This document shows positions 16,126 to 24,994 of a stretch of 64,000 nt of DNA, piece after piece. The stretch comes from Thermococcus pacificus (GTDB lineage Archaea; Methanobacteriota_B; Thermococci; Thermococcales; Thermococcaceae): assembly GCF_002214485.1 (NCBI RefSeq), contig NZ_CP015102.1, positions 186,001-250,000 on the forward strand, written 5' to 3'. Within the stretch, counting starts at the first letter, position 1; each line of letters begins with the position of its first letter. The notes beneath the pieces are model-generated. The model was not told the DNA's origin. It saw nothing but the letters and a program-made list of their open reading frames with translations, and made no database searches. The position numbers were made by a program, and so were the translations under genes.

Positions 16126-16571
16126 CGAACCACCATCACAGGCGGCTCTATGAGGCCAACCACTTCCTCGAGCAAGGAGCCTATCCTCGTTTTTCCGCTC
16201 CTCCCGTAGGCACCCATCACTACGAGGGAGTAGTCTCCGGAGTTCGCTTCCTCGAGGATTTTGTCCCTGGCAGAGCCCTCGACTATTCTGAATGAGCAGT
16301 TCACGCCCTGCTCCTGGCAGAACTCAAGGAGGTTGGACATGATGTCCCTGATGCCCTTCTTCATGTCCTTCCATATCGTCTCCTCGAACCTCTGGATATC
16401 CTTGAGGTTCTCACTGATGAGTCCCATGTTAAAGGCCATGGCCTTGGCTTCCCTCCTGTCAAGCACGGAGAAGAGGATAACCTTCCCCCTCTTTCTCTTG
16501 GCTATGGCTATAGCGTGGAGGGCCGCCTTCTGACTCCACTTCGAACCGTCTATGAGTACGAGTATCCTCAT
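16122..16571 (-). CDS. Universal stress protein (UspA family)
   Basis: 149 aa, single Usp domain: start MRILVLIDGSKWSQKAALHAI, the VVMGAYGRSG loop and a C-terminal PPVMVVR strand. The nucleotide loop GAYGRSGKTRIGS is shorter than the classical G-2x-G-9x-G(S/T), so ATP binding may be altered. Third gene of a minus-strand run usp (17883-18434), permease (16576-17862), usp; it begins 4 bases after the permease stop. Likely regulates or signals for the transporter under energy or ion stress, but this is inferred from neighbourhood. Confidence 0.85.
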   Translation of the reverse strand: MRILVLIDGSKWSQKAALHAIAIAKRKRGKVILFSVLDRREAKAMAFNMGLISENLKDIQRFEETIWKDMKKGIRDIMSNLLEFCQEQGVNCSFRIVEGSARDKILEEANSGDYSLVVMGAYGRSGKTRIGSLLEEVVGLIEPPVMVVR

Positions 16572-16575
16572 AACA

Positions 16576-17862
16576 TCACACCCCTATATACCTCACCCAG
16601 AGGAGTCCCATTCCAACCGCCACGGTAGTGAACATCACGATGACGCCGACCTTCAGGAAGTCCATGAAGGTTATTTTCACCCCCTCGCGGGAGGCTATTC
16701 CAATTACGACGACGTTGGCACTCGCACCTATCGCCGTGCCGTTGCCCCCCAGGCATGCTCCAAGCGAGAGGGCCCACCAGAGGGGGTAGATGTTCATGGA
16801 GCTCCCCATGGCCTTTATCAGGGGTATCATGGCGGCGGTGAGCGGTATGTTGTCCACGATGGCCGAGGCGATGGCGGAGAACCATGTTATTATGAAGAGG
16901 GCCTCTCCTGTGCCGCTTATGTAACCTGTTACCCACCGGGCCACGTCATTTATGACCCCCGTCTGGACCAGGGAACCCACTAGGATGAAGAGGCCGACGA
17001 AGAAGAATATCGCCGTCCATTCGACCTTTTCGAGTATCTCATCCGGCTCCATCCTGCTCCACAGGAGCAGCGTCGACGCCCCGAAGAGGGCCACCACCGC
17101 CGGCTCGATGCCAAGCCTGTCGTGAATGAAGAAGAGGACCACGACGCCGATGATGACAGTTACCGACTTCTTGAAGAGCTGGTAGTCCCTTATTGCCTCA
17201 TCTTCCCTCAATCCTTCGATCGCAGAGAGTATCCTGTCCTTCTTATCCCCGGTAACCCTCATCGTTCCCCGGTAGAGGAGGTATATCATGCCCAACGAAA
17301 GCAGGAGGTCGACCGCTGCTATGGGCCCCATGTTGAGGAGGAAATCGTTGAAGCTCAGCCCAGCGGCGGAGCCTATCATGATGTTGGGCGGGTCACCAAT
17401 GAGGGTCGCCGTTCCGCCGATGTTAGAGGCGAACACTTCGGATAGGAGGAAAGGAACGGGGTTCACGTCCATGAGCTTGGTTATGTAGAGGAGCATTGGC
17501 GTTAGGAGAAGGACTGTCGTCACGTTATCCAGGACGGAGCTCACCAGCGCGGTGACCAGCGAGAACATCAGGAGGACCCTCATGGGGTCCCCCTTTGCGA
17601 ACTTGGCCGTTTTTATGGCTATGAACTCGAAGAGGCCGCTCTCCTTTGCGGTGTTGACTATTATCATCATTCCGATTAGCAGGAAGAGTGTGTCGAGGTC
17701 GAGGTACTCTGGAAGCTTCTCCCATGGTACTATCCGAATGAAGAGAACTACCGCCGCGCCGAAGAGGGCAGCGACGGTTCTGTGAACCCTCTCGCTGATT
17801 ATGAGGGCGTAGGTGAACAGGAATACCGTCACCGCCATTGCCGCCATGATGTTCTGTTCCAT
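16576..17862 (-). CDS. ArsB/NhaD-type ion permease
   Basis: 428 aa, about 11-12 membrane helices. Belongs to the ion transporter superfamily with ArsB, NhaD and the P protein: duplicated halves, with SSVLDNVTTVLLLTPM in the first and SAIVDNIPLTAAMIPL in the second, and the NIGGTATLIGDPPNIMIG re-entrant region matched by LGACLGGNGTAIGASANVV. Substrate could be Na+/H+, arsenite or another anion; sequence does not settle it. I chose the ATG at 17862 with GGGGTGA upstream; TTG/GTG/ATG codons up to 17889 are alternatives. Flanked on both sides by usp genes in the same operon. Confidence 0.88.
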   Translation of the reverse strand: MEQNIMAAMAVTVFLFTYALIISERVHRTVAALFGAAVVLFIRIVPWEKLPEYLDLDTLFLLIGMMIIVNTAKESGLFEFIAIKTAKFAKGDPMRVLLMFSLVTALVSSVLDNVTTVLLLTPMLLYITKLMDVNPVPFLLSEVFASNIGGTATLIGDPPNIMIGSAAGLSFNDFLLNMGPIAAVDLLLSLGMIYLLYRGTMRVTGDKKDRILSAIEGLREDEAIRDYQLFKKSVTVIIGVVVLFFIHDRLGIEPAVVALFGASTLLLWSRMEPDEILEKVEWTAIFFFVGLFILVGSLVQTGVINDVARWVTGYISGTGEALFIITWFSAIASAIVDNIPLTAAMIPLIKAMGSSMNIYPLWWALSLGACLGGNGTAIGASANVVVIGIASREGVKITFMDFLKVGVIVMFTTVAVGMGLLWVRYIGV

Positions 17863-17882
17863 GGTCATCACCCCGGCAGGCA

Positions 17883-18434
17883 TCACCAAACTATCACCGG
17901 TTTTTCAACGTGCTGGACTATTCTGAGGACGATGGGGCTTATTGGGGATGTTTTGGTTACCTCTGACCCGTAGCTCCTCGACACAACGAGGAGGTCAAAA
18001 TCCTCGTCTTTGAGGAGTGAGATTATGTCGTCGCTCTTGCTCCCGAGGAAGTGCCTGCGCTCCACACGGAGGCCAAGGCCCTCCAGCCTGGAGGCTATCT
18101 CCCCAGAAAGCTTTTCGGCGAACTCCATCTTGGCATTCCTCAGCCTCTCGGCCTCCTCTCTTCCCAGGGTCTCCTCTATTATCTTGAGGGTCTTCTTCTC
18201 CGAGATGTAAACCACGGTTACTTTCGCTTCTATATAGGCGCTGAGCGTCTCATAGAGGCTCTCTGGTATCTCCCCCGAGAACCTGTCTATAGGCATCAGT
18301 ATGGAGCGGACCTCCGGGAGGACGAACTCCTCGGGAAGAAGGAGGAACTCGCGGTAGCGTTTTGCTATTTCCTCGTACCTTTCGCCTGCAATGCCCCTGA
18401 ACTTCCTCTGGATGAGTTTATTGAAGATGTCCAT
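17883..18434 (-). CDS. Usp-like protein, first gene of the permease operon
   Basis: 183 aa. The first ~45 residues are helical, then a Usp-like Rossmann domain: EVRSILMPIDRFSGEIPESLYETL, VTVVYISEKKTL, DFDLLVVSRSYGSEV and the final EKPVIVW strand. The glycine-rich nucleotide loop is not conserved, so it may not bind ATP. I chose the ATG at 18434, which follows GGGGAGGAGT directly; an ATG at 18446 lies before that site. The stop codon overlaps possible starts of the permease gene. Together with 16122-16571 it brackets the permease. Confidence 0.78.
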   Translation of the reverse strand: MDIFNKLIQRKFRGIAGERYEEIAKRYREFLLLPEEFVLPEVRSILMPIDRFSGEIPESLYETLSAYIEAKVTVVYISEKKTLKIIEETLGREEAERLRNAKMEFAEKLSGEIASRLEGLGLRVERRHFLGSKSDDIISLLKDEDFDLLVVSRSYGSEVTKTSPISPIVLRIVQHVEKPVIVW

Positions 18435-18503
18435 ACTCCTCCCCAACCGGGGAGAGGTGGGAAGTTTTTAAAGCTTTTGTTACACTTATCCAAAACATCA
18501 AAA

Positions 18504-18522
18504 TTCACCGACGTTTGGTGAA
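18504..18522. promoter_or_regulatory. Inverted repeat between divergent promoters
   Basis: TTCACC-N7-GGTGAA (18504-18522) sits midway between the TATA-like box of the usp operon (AGCTTTAAAAAC, minus, ~18465-18475) and that of the protease gene (CTTTATTAAAC, ~18552-18562). A shared operator for both directions is plausible. Confidence 0.4.
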
Positions 18523-18595
18523 AGCCCCTTCAATTTCAAGAATGAACCACAAACGCTTTATTAAACGCCACGTTCACTCAAAAGGGGGTGAATGA

Positions 18596-20542
18596 ATGAA
18601 GAGACTGGCAGCAATGGCGTTTGTTCTGATGCTGCTCCTTCCTGTTACAGGGTTCACCGCCGCGCAGTGCCCCTCAGAGGGACACACCGTTGTGCTGAAA
18701 GCCCCTGCGGTGTCCAGGACTTCAAACGGAGAGCTCACCGGCGTGGCGACCGACTTCGTCATAACCGTAGCACCGGGAACCGGCCACGTCTACGTCGAGA
18801 CATGGCCGCTGGCAGAGGTCGACATGCAGGCGAGCGCGAGGCTCGCGGCCCAGATAGCGGGCAAGGTGCTTGGGGTTGACATGAGCAAGTACGACGTTTT
18901 CATCCATATAAGGGCCGATTCACCGATCATAGGCGGCCCCTCCGCTGGAGGAACAATGACCGTCGGGATAATAGCGGCACTCGAGGGCTGGGCCGTCAAC
19001 CCGAAGGTGATGATGACTGGAATGATAAACCCCGACGGCACAATAGGCCCCGTCGGAGGAATCCTTGAGAAAGCTTCAGCAGCTCACGACGTTGGAGCCG
19101 AACTGTTCCTCATTCCAGAGGGTCAGAGGATACAGTACGTCCAGGAAACCCAGAAGAGGGAGATCGGTGGAATAGTCGAGATAAACACCCAAACGAAGAG
19201 GGTTGACGTCGTCCAGTATGCCAAGGAGCGCTGGGGACTCACGGTGATCGAAATCAAGGACATATACGACGCCGTTTACTACTTCACCGGACACAGGATT
19301 CCAAGGCCCGAGGCACCCTCATACACCCAGATCGACACCTCATTCCTCAAAGACGACGCGCTGAAGGACTACGAGAACACGACCGACTACTACGAGAAGA
19401 CTCTCCAGAAGCTAAAGGATAGCGACGTGGGCTACGGAACCTACGCGACCCTCATGGAGGCTCTCAACGAGGCTAAGGACATACTCAACCAGTCAAAGAA
19501 GTCGATAGACGATGGATTGTACTACACTGCCCTCAGCAAGGACTTTCAAGCGAGGATAATCATAAGGCACGTGGACTGGTATCTGGACGTTAAAACCCCA
19601 GATGACGTTCAGGAGCTTCTTAAAGGGGCCGAAAGCCAGATAAACGCTTCCGAGAGCACCGTTTCAAGCGTCAACATAAGGGGCATTACAATGCTGCAGG
19701 CAATAGCCGCTGCAGAGGAAAGGGTGGAACAGGCCAAGAGCCTCATCGAAGAGGCCTGGAAGTACTATTACTCCGGTGACTACTGGAACGCCGTTGGAGA
19801 TGCCGCTTACGCCTATGAAAGGGCCAAAACCGCCGAGTTCTGGGCGAAACTCGGTGAGAGGTTCGCAGGTGGTGAAGAAATAAGCAGAGAGACCGTTAAG
19901 ACCACGGCGAGGGATTACATAGACGAGTCCAACCTCATAGTTACCTACATCGAGTCGATGTACGGGAACGTGGGCGGAGACCTGAGCGGCAGCATCCAGC
20001 AGGCGGAGCGGTACTACGAGGATGGGAAATACTCCGCGGCCCTCTTCACCGCTATGGAGGCACGCGTCCAAGCCCAGGTGTTCCTCGATACCCTCGGTAT
20101 AGACAACATGACGGTTCTGATGGACAAGTTGAAGTCCATGAAGGAGAACGCCAAGACTGCCATAGGAATCGCTCAGAGCAACGGCGTAACCCCGATACTC
20201 GCGATGGCATACTACGAGTTCGCCGAGAGTTACGAGAAGAGCGCAGAGGAGAACAACAGCCTCAACGACCTCCAGAACGCGATGATATTCTACCAGTACG
20301 CCAGGGAGACGGCCGGGCTGTTCATCGGCGGCACGACCACACCGACGGTGCAGGTTCCGAACAATACTACGGGGATTCCCCAGATAGTTATCCCCTCCAA
20401 CGCGGTGGGGCCAACGGAAACCCCGGCGAACGCCAGTGTCGATGCCACTGGAGCAGGAAAATCCGATGAGTTGCTGGGGGTAGTGGCGGTTATCGCCTTT
20501 GGGACGTTTCTCATTGGTGTCCTGGTGGGAAGAAAGCTCTGA
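18596..20542 (+). CDS. Exported Lon-type (S16) serine protease without AAA+ domain
   Basis: 648 aa. Signal peptide (1-23), then a Lon proteolytic domain with Ser116 in GGPSAGG and Lys159 in GGILEKASAAH, the Ser-Lys dyad of family S16. After it come ~370 residues of helical, coiled-coil-like sequence (possible TPR-like repeats with YY/AW pairs), a Thr/Pro linker near 585-625 and a C-terminal membrane helix (~626-645) ending RKL. No Walker motif, so proteolysis would be ATP-independent and, from signal peptide and anchor, outside the membrane. GGGGGTGA precedes the ATG. Probably processes or clears misfolded surface proteins; substrates are unknown. The well-studied archaeal LonB is a different, cytoplasm-facing enzyme. 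Confidence 0.88.
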   Translation: MKRLAAMAFVLMLLLPVTGFTAAQCPSEGHTVVLKAPAVSRTSNGELTGVATDFVITVAPGTGHVYVETWPLAEVDMQASARLAAQIAGKVLGVDMSKYDVFIHIRADSPIIGGPSAGGTMTVGIIAALEGWAVNPKVMMTGMINPDGTIGPVGGILEKASAAHDVGAELFLIPEGQRIQYVQETQKREIGGIVEINTQTKRVDVVQYAKERWGLTVIEIKDIYDAVYYFTGHRIPRPEAPSYTQIDTSFLKDDALKDYENTTDYYEKTLQKLKDSDVGYGTYATLMEALNEAKDILNQSKKSIDDGLYYTALSKDFQARIIIRHVDWYLDVKTPDDVQELLKGAESQINASESTVSSVNIRGITMLQAIAAAEERVEQAKSLIEEAWKYYYSGDYWNAVGDAAYAYERAKTAEFWAKLGERFAGGEEISRETVKTTARDYIDESNLIVTYIESMYGNVGGDLSGSIQQAERYYEDGKYSAALFTAMEARVQAQVFLDTLGIDNMTVLMDKLKSMKENAKTAIGIAQSNGVTPILAMAYYEFAESYEKSAEENNSLNDLQNAMIFYQYARETAGLFIGGTTTPTVQVPNNTTGIPQIVIPSNAVGPTETPANASVDATGAGKSDELLGVVAVIAFGTFLIGVLVGRKL

Positions 20543-20562
20543 GCTTTCTTTCCCTTTTCTGC
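20543..20562 (+). terminator. Pyrimidine-rich terminator between convergent genes
   Basis: Right after the protease stop the plus strand reads GCTTTCTTTCCCTTTTC, a T/C-rich run typical of archaeal intrinsic termination. No strong hairpin is needed in Thermococcales. It separates the protease gene from the convergent M20 peptidase gene. Confidence 0.4.
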
Positions 20563-20580
20563 AAGGGATAGCGGAGCGCA

Positions 20581-21687
20581 TCAGGTTAGACTCTTCAGGA
20601 ACTCGATGTAGACCCTCTTTACCCTTCTTACGGACTCGACACTCACCCACTCGTTGGGAGAGTGCCAGCTGCCACCAACCGGGCCGTAGACGAGGGTCGG
20701 CTTGCCCAGGTAGGTGCCGAAGTAGTTGAAGTCGCCGACGCTCTTCCCGTAGGTTACCTCTGGTTCGCGCCCGAGGACCGACCTGTGGGCGGACTTGAAG
20801 AGGTTCGCGAACCTGTTGTTCTCCCTCACGGTATAGGGGAGCATGTCCGGCGTTGGCCGCCCGAGCCTTGTGACCTTCAGCTCCCCCTTCAGTTTTATCC
20901 TCTCTGCCAGCTCTATTAGTTCCTTCTCAACCCTCTCCCATTCCTCACCCGGAACTACGTGCCTGTCTATTATCGCCCTGGCGTAGTCCGGGACGCTCAG
21001 GCCGTCGGCAGAACCCTCGATGTGAAGCGTGCAGTAGGAGCCAATGCCCAGTTTTCTATGGCTCCTGAAGCGTATCCTCCCCAGGCTCCCCAAGAACCTC
21101 CCGAGCTCTTCGATGGCGTTGATGCCCATGTGGGGCCTCGCTGCGTGGGCCTTTCTCCCGAAGACCTCCACCTGGACGACGAACCTGCCCCTCGCCCCGA
21201 GCATCAGCGTCTCATTTGTTGGCTCAGCGACGAGAACAAGGTCCGCATTCTCCAGCTTTCCGCTCTTTATGAGCTCCCACGCACCCCTTGAGTAGCCCTC
21301 CTCGTCGCTCACCGCGGTGAAGATTACGTTCGGCCTCTCCCTCTTGGGCAGTTCGGCCAGCTCAACGAATGCGCTCATGAGTGCAGCCAGGCCACCCTTC
21401 ATGTCCGCACTTCCGAGGCCGTAGAACCTGTCGCCGTCAAGTTCGCCCTTTGGGTTCCGCGTCCATCCTGGCGAGGGGCGAACCGTGTCCATGTGGCCGT
21501 TGAGGACAACTGTGTATCCCCTGCCCGGCAGATACGCTATCACGTCGTCCCCGAAGCCCTCTACGGGCAGCAGCTCCACGTCAAAACCGTGCTCTTCGAG
21601 AAACGATGCGATGAACCTAGAGATTTCCTCTTCATGTCCAAAGGGGGAGTCGATGGAGACCAGCTCCTTCAGGAGGTCAAATTCCAT
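20581..21687 (-). CDS. M20 family metallopeptidase/deacylase
   Basis: 368 aa, ArgE/DapE/CPG2-type. Zinc-site motifs: NGHMDTV (His, with the catalytic Asp two residues on), GSADMKGG (bridging Asp), SDEEGYS (catalytic Glu pair), AEPTN, and the final His in GGSWHSPNEW. The dimerisation (lid) domain lies between about residues 165 and 280. It would hydrolyse an N-acyl amino acid or peptide in the cytoplasm; the exact substrate is not evident. I chose the ATG at 21687 with GGTGGGG upstream; an ATG at 21699 is less well placed. Single gene, convergent with the exported protease. Confidence 0.9.
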   Translation of the reverse strand: MEFDLLKELVSIDSPFGHEEEISRFIASFLEEHGFDVELLPVEGFGDDVIAYLPGRGYTVVLNGHMDTVRPSPGWTRNPKGELDGDRFYGLGSADMKGGLAALMSAFVELAELPKRERPNVIFTAVSDEEGYSRGAWELIKSGKLENADLVLVAEPTNETLMLGARGRFVVQVEVFGRKAHAARPHMGINAIEELGRFLGSLGRIRFRSHRKLGIGSYCTLHIEGSADGLSVPDYARAIIDRHVVPGEEWERVEKELIELAERIKLKGELKVTRLGRPTPDMLPYTVRENNRFANLFKSAHRSVLGREPEVTYGKSVGDFNYFGTYLGKPTLVYGPVGGSWHSPNEWVSVESVRRVKRVYIEFLKSLT

Positions 21688-21911
21688 TATCCCCACCAAA
21701 TAATAACAACGACAAACTGTTTAAGTAATTTACCATGTCGCAATGCAAAATTTGACTAAGTTTCTGAGTTTTTGCCACAAATATTGGTAAATCTCCAAAT
21801 TCTAAATGGCAGTCCGAGAACACGTCCGGGGCGTGAAGACCTCAACCGGGAAATTCCGTGGGGGCTTTAGAAACGGGTTTTGTCAAGAAGCCCGCCGAGC
21901 AAGAGTTTGTC

Positions 21912-21989
21912 TGGTGGACCGGGCGGGATTTGAACCCGCGGCCTCCGCCTTGCGAGGGCGGCGCTCATACCAGGCTGAGCTACCGGCCC
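21912..21989 (-). tRNA. tRNA-Ala (anticodon CGC)
   Basis: Cloverleaf on the minus strand: acceptor GGGCCGG pairs with CCGGTCC, containing the G3:U70 pair that identifies alanine tRNA; anticodon stem CCGCC/GGCGG with loop CTCGCAA, anticodon CGC; T loop GGTTCAAATCC; discriminator A and an encoded CCA (21912-21914). A TATA-like box (TTTTTAAAG, minus, 22018-22026) lies about 30-37 bases upstream. No intron. Confidence 0.97.
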
Positions 21990-22128
21990 ACACCCGGTAG
22001 TAGAAAAAGCGGAGAGGCTTTAAAAAGTTTTGGGATAGGTGCGTTCATAGATGGGCAGATTTGAGTTTATTTTCCACTGGAGACGGTGGGTTTTTAACTT
22101 GTGAATGGCAACAGATGGCGGTGATCAT

Positions 22129-23415
22129 ATGAGACCGCTCGACCTTCACAGGAACAACTTTCCCGGCAACGGCAAAATTGAGGTTATCCCGAAAATCCCG
22201 CTCACGGGAGAGACCCTGAGCCTCGCCTACACGCCGGGCGTTGCCGAGGTCTCCCTGAAGATCGCCGAAACCCCAGATGATGCCTTTGAGTACACGAACA
22301 GGGGCAACACCGTGGCGGTGGTCAGCGACGGAAGCAGAGTCCTTGGCCTCGGCGACATCGGGCCCCTTGGGGCGCTCCCGGTCATGGAAGGAAAGGCGCT
22401 CCTCTTCAAGGCCTTTGGTGGCGTTGATGCGTTCCCCCTCGTCCTTGCTGAGAAGGATCCAGATAGGTTTGTCGAGGTTGTAAATGCCGTTTCCCCCTCC
22501 TTTGGTGGAATAAACCTCGAGGACATAGCCTCACCGAAGTGCTTCTACATCCTTGAGCGGCTTAGAAAAGAGCTTGAGGTGCCGGTTTTCCACGACGACC
22601 AGCAGGGAACCGCGAGCGTGGTTTTAGCGGCCCTGATAAACGCCTTAAAAGTTGTTGGAAAGCGGCTCGATGGGATCTCAGTTGCCCTCTTCGGCGCAGG
22701 GGCTGCAGGCTTCGCCACATTGGGGCTCCTCACAGAGGCAGGGGTGAAGCCCGAGAACGTCCGTGTGGTGGAGCTTGTGAACGGCGAGCCGAGGGTTTTA
22801 ACGCCGGACCTCCCGCTGGAGGAGCTGTTCCCCTACAGAGGGGAGCTGCTTTCAAAAACCAACGGCGAGGGAATCGAGGGTGGCCCCGAGGAGGCCCTGA
22901 GCGGGGCGGATGTCCTCATATCCTTCACGAGGCCTGGGCCGGGAGTAATAAAACCCGAGTGGATAAAGAGAATGGCCGATGACCCCGTGGTCTTCCCGTT
23001 GGCCAACCCGGTTCCCGAGATACTCCCCGAGGAGGCCAAAAAAGCTGGAGCGAGGGTTGTTGCCACTGGTAGGAGCGACTACCCCAACCAGGTGAACAAC
23101 CTCCTCGGTTTCCCGGCGATATTCAGGGGGGCCCTTGACGTCAGAGCGAGCACGATAACGGATGGAATGATAATAGCGGCCTCGAAGGCTATGGCTTCAG
23201 TGATAGAGCCAAGCGAGGACGAGATAATTCCCTCCCCCTTCCATCCCGACGTCCACCCGGCGGTGGCGAGGGCAGTGGCGGAGGCGGCAATTAAGGAGGG
23301 CGTTGCGAGGGTTAGGGTAAAGCCTGAAGAGGTCGAGGAGAGGTTGAGGAGATGGAGGAGGTTCTACGAGGAAAACGTTGTTCCATTGAACGAAAAAAGG
23401 AAACTCTACTTGTAG
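22129..23415 (+). CDS. NAD(P)-dependent malic enzyme
   Basis: 428 aa. Oxidative decarboxylation of malate to pyruvate (or the reverse), linking C4 acids from fumarase to pyruvate. Bacterial/archaeal short form: [58 protein letters not shown] (metal-binding Asp pair), a Rossmann [13 protein letters not shown], and [11 protein letters not shown] chose the ATG at 22129 with GGTGATC upstream; the TATA-like TTTTTAAC near 22090-22098 puts the transcript start near 22120, so the ATG at 22105 lies outside it. Ends 10 bases into the convergent fumarase beta gene. Confidence 0.93.
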   Translation: MRPLDLHRNNFPGNGKIEVIPKIPLTGETLSLAYTPGVAEVSLKIAETPDDAFEYTNRGNTVAVVSDGSRVLGLGDIGPLGALPVMEGKALLFKAFGGVDAFPLVLAEKDPDRFVEVVNAVSPSFGGINLEDIASPKCFYILERLRKELEVPVFHDDQQGTASVVLAALINALKVVGKRLDGISVALFGAGAAGFATLGLLTEAGVKPENVRVVELVNGEPRVLTPDLPLEELFPYRGELLSKTNGEGIEGGPEEALSGADVLISFTRPGPGVIKPEWIKRMADDPVVFPLANPVPEILPEEAKKAGARVVATGRSDYPNQVNNLLGFPAIFRGALDVRASTITDGMIIAASKAMASVIEPSEDEIIPSPFHPDVHPAVARAVAEAAIKEGVARVRVKPEEVEERLRRWRRFYEENVVPLNEKRKLYL

Positions 23416-23921
23416 AGGCTTTCACCGTGCGCGTCTATTGCGACAATCAGCGGGAAATCCCTAACCTCGAGAACCCATAAAGCTTCCGGAACGCCGAGGT
23501 CGAGCCAGTGAACTGCTTTGACCCTCTTTACGCTTTCCGCGGCCAGAGAACCTGCACCCCCGGTAAAGGCGAGGTAGACGGCCCTCCCTCTGAACGGCTC
23601 CGGGTTCATCCCGCCTTTTCCTATTATTCCCCTCACCCCGAGGCCCAGGATTCTGTCGAGGTAGCGGTTCATCCTTGAACTGGTCGTTGGGCCTGCTGAA
23701 ACTATCTCCCAACCATCTGGCTTTTTCCTCACTACAGGCCCGCAGTGGTAGATTACAGCTCCCTCCGGATTGAAGGGCAGTTCCTCCCTCGGAAGACTCA
23801 GGATTCGCCTGTGGGCGGAATCCCTTGCGGTCACTATTTCCCCCGAGAGATGAACTATATCTCCCGCCCTCAGTTTGAGCACGTCCTCCCTGCTGAGAGG
23901 AGTCCTCAGCTTCACTGCCAT
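23406..23921 (-). CDS. Fumarate hydratase, beta (C-terminal) subunit, class I
   Basis: 171 aa. Class I fumarase/L(+)-tartrate dehydratase beta chain: [51 protein letters not shown] and [10 protein letters not shown] are the family blocks. Pairs with the alpha subunit to bind a 4Fe-4S cluster and interconvert fumarate and malate. The ATG at 23921 overlaps the alpha-subunit stop (23912-23914) by 10 bases in another frame, pointing to translational coupling; an ORF start at 23978 is inside the alpha gene and unlikely. Product malate is the substrate of the neighbouring malic enzyme. Confidence 0.92.
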   Translation of the reverse strand: MAVKLRTPLSREDVLKLRAGDIVHLSGEIVTARDSAHRRILSLPREELPFNPEGAVIYHCGPVVRKKPDGWEIVSAGPTTSSRMNRYLDRILGLGVRGIIGKGGMNPEPFRGRAVYLAFTGGAGSLAAESVKRVKAVHWLDLGVPEALWVLEVRDFPLIVAIDAHGESLYK

Positions 23922-24772
23922 ACTTCTACCCTCCCGTTCGGTTTTAGCCTTAGAAACGCCCTTCTGTTGGCCCAGCACTGGACTACTAGGCCGACTGGAA
24001 AGCTCGCCGGGTGCCTGTGGGCGACTTCGATTTTGACGTCAAGGGCCGTTGTTTTCCCGCCCATTCCCATCGGCCCTATTCCGAGGGCGTTTATCTCTTC
24101 CAAAAGTTCTTCCTCGATTTTTGCGATCTCTTTATCCGGGTTTCTCTCGCCGATTTTTCTGAGCAGGGCCCTCTTGGCAAGCTTCAAGGAATAGTCAGCA
24201 CCCCCACCAACTCCAATCCCGATGATCACCGGCGGGCAGGGCTTTCCGCCGCAGGCCCTAACTCTCTCGACTACAAACCTCCTGACACCCTCCCAGCCCT
24301 CTCCGGGGGTTAGCATCGCTAAAGCGGAGCAGTTCTCACTTCCCCCGCCCTTTGGGAAGACGGCTATCTCGACCTCGTCTCCCTTATCGAGTTCCCAGTG
24401 GATTATCGGGACTCCCTTCCCGGTGTTGTCGCCGGAATTTCTGCCCCCCAGAACGTCCACCGCGTTGGGCCTGAGCGGGACTTCGAGGGTGGCCTTTCTG
24501 ACGGCCTCAATGATGGCTCCTTCGAGTTCCTTGAGGAAGGGGCTCTCTATTCCGGCCCTGATGAAGAAGGTCATCGTCCCCGTGTCCTGACAGACTGGAA
24601 TCGAGCGTTCTCTACCGATTTCAATTGCTCTGAGGATATTTTCGAGGTTGAAGCGTGCTATTCTGCTGTTTTCTTCTTCGTAAGCCCGTTTGAGGGCCTC
24701 AACGGTATCGTCCGGAATCCTCGTGACTGCAAGTCTTATCGCCTCAACTAGTGCCTCAACGAGCAATGACAT
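23912..24772 (-). CDS. Fumarate hydratase, alpha (N-terminal) subunit, class I
   Basis: 286 aa, full length for the separate alpha chain. Cluster-ligand cysteines are the Cys in IPVCQDTG, the Cys in GGSENCSAL and the Cys in [29 protein letters not shown] and [16 protein letters not shown] are further family blocks. Cytoplasmic, oxygen-sensitive 4Fe-4S enzyme. First gene of the two-gene fumarase operon; CAGGTG lies before the ATG. The operon is convergent with malic enzyme. The related L(+)-tartrate dehydratase cannot be excluded by motifs alone, but the neighbour supports fumarase. Confidence 0.92.
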   Translation of the reverse strand: MSLLVEALVEAIRLAVTRIPDDTVEALKRAYEEENSRIARFNLENILRAIEIGRERSIPVCQDTGTMTFFIRAGIESPFLKELEGAIIEAVRKATLEVPLRPNAVDVLGGRNSGDNTGKGVPIIHWELDKGDEVEIAVFPKGGGSENCSALAMLTPGEGWEGVRRFVVERVRACGGKPCPPVIIGIGVGGGADYSLKLAKRALLRKIGERNPDKEIAKIEEELLEEINALGIGPMGMGGKTTALDVKIEVAHRHPASFPVGLVVQCWANRRAFLRLKPNGRVEVWQ

Positions 24773-24879
24773 TCACCTGTCAAAAGTTTATCTTAGAATT
24801 AAAAAGTTTGACGTGGGGATTTAAAAGCCACCTCCAGAGCGTTTACCACCATGCTGCAACATCTTTCGCCTTAAGTTTT

Positions 24880-24958
24880 CCACTATACTGGTAAACTTTG
24901 GTCCCAAACTTAACCAGTATACTGGTAACTCCAAGAAAGTTTGCATTTGTGCCGGTAA
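24880..24958. promoter_or_regulatory. Cluster of three related repeats with one perfect palindrome
   Basis: Upstream of the fumarase genes, ACTGGTAA occurs at 24887-24894 and 24921-24928 and GCCGGTAA at 24951-24958, about 30-34 bases apart. The middle copy belongs to the perfect 14-base palindrome ACCAGTATACTGGT (24913-24926). Two copies share the longer form (C/G)TATACTGGTAA. The block lies between the end of serA's operon (24995) and the fumarase promoter. It could be an operator array; no known regulator site matches. Confidence 0.45.
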
Positions 24959-24994
24959 ACCTCCCAAAGGGCATGGAAAAGGGAAAAGAAAAGC

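Noticed and set aside
19664-20650. 328-codon minus-strand frame inside the exported protease gene
   Set aside because: Antisense shadow; the protease frame has signal peptide, catalytic dyad and anchor.
21816-21911. GC-rich stretch between the M20 peptidase and tRNA-Ala as a possible structured RNA
   Set aside because: GGGCTT/AAGCCC arms exist but no promoter, box motifs or extended fold could be supported by eye.
21806-22064. Frames across the tRNA-Ala reading DRAGFEPAASA or GRDLNPRP
   Set aside because: This is the well-known false translation of the reverse strand of a tRNA gene.
24880-24958. Repeat cluster as an integrase attachment site or small CRISPR
   Set aside because: No integrase, tRNA or further repeat copies lie nearby; the regular spacing and promoter position favour an operator array.
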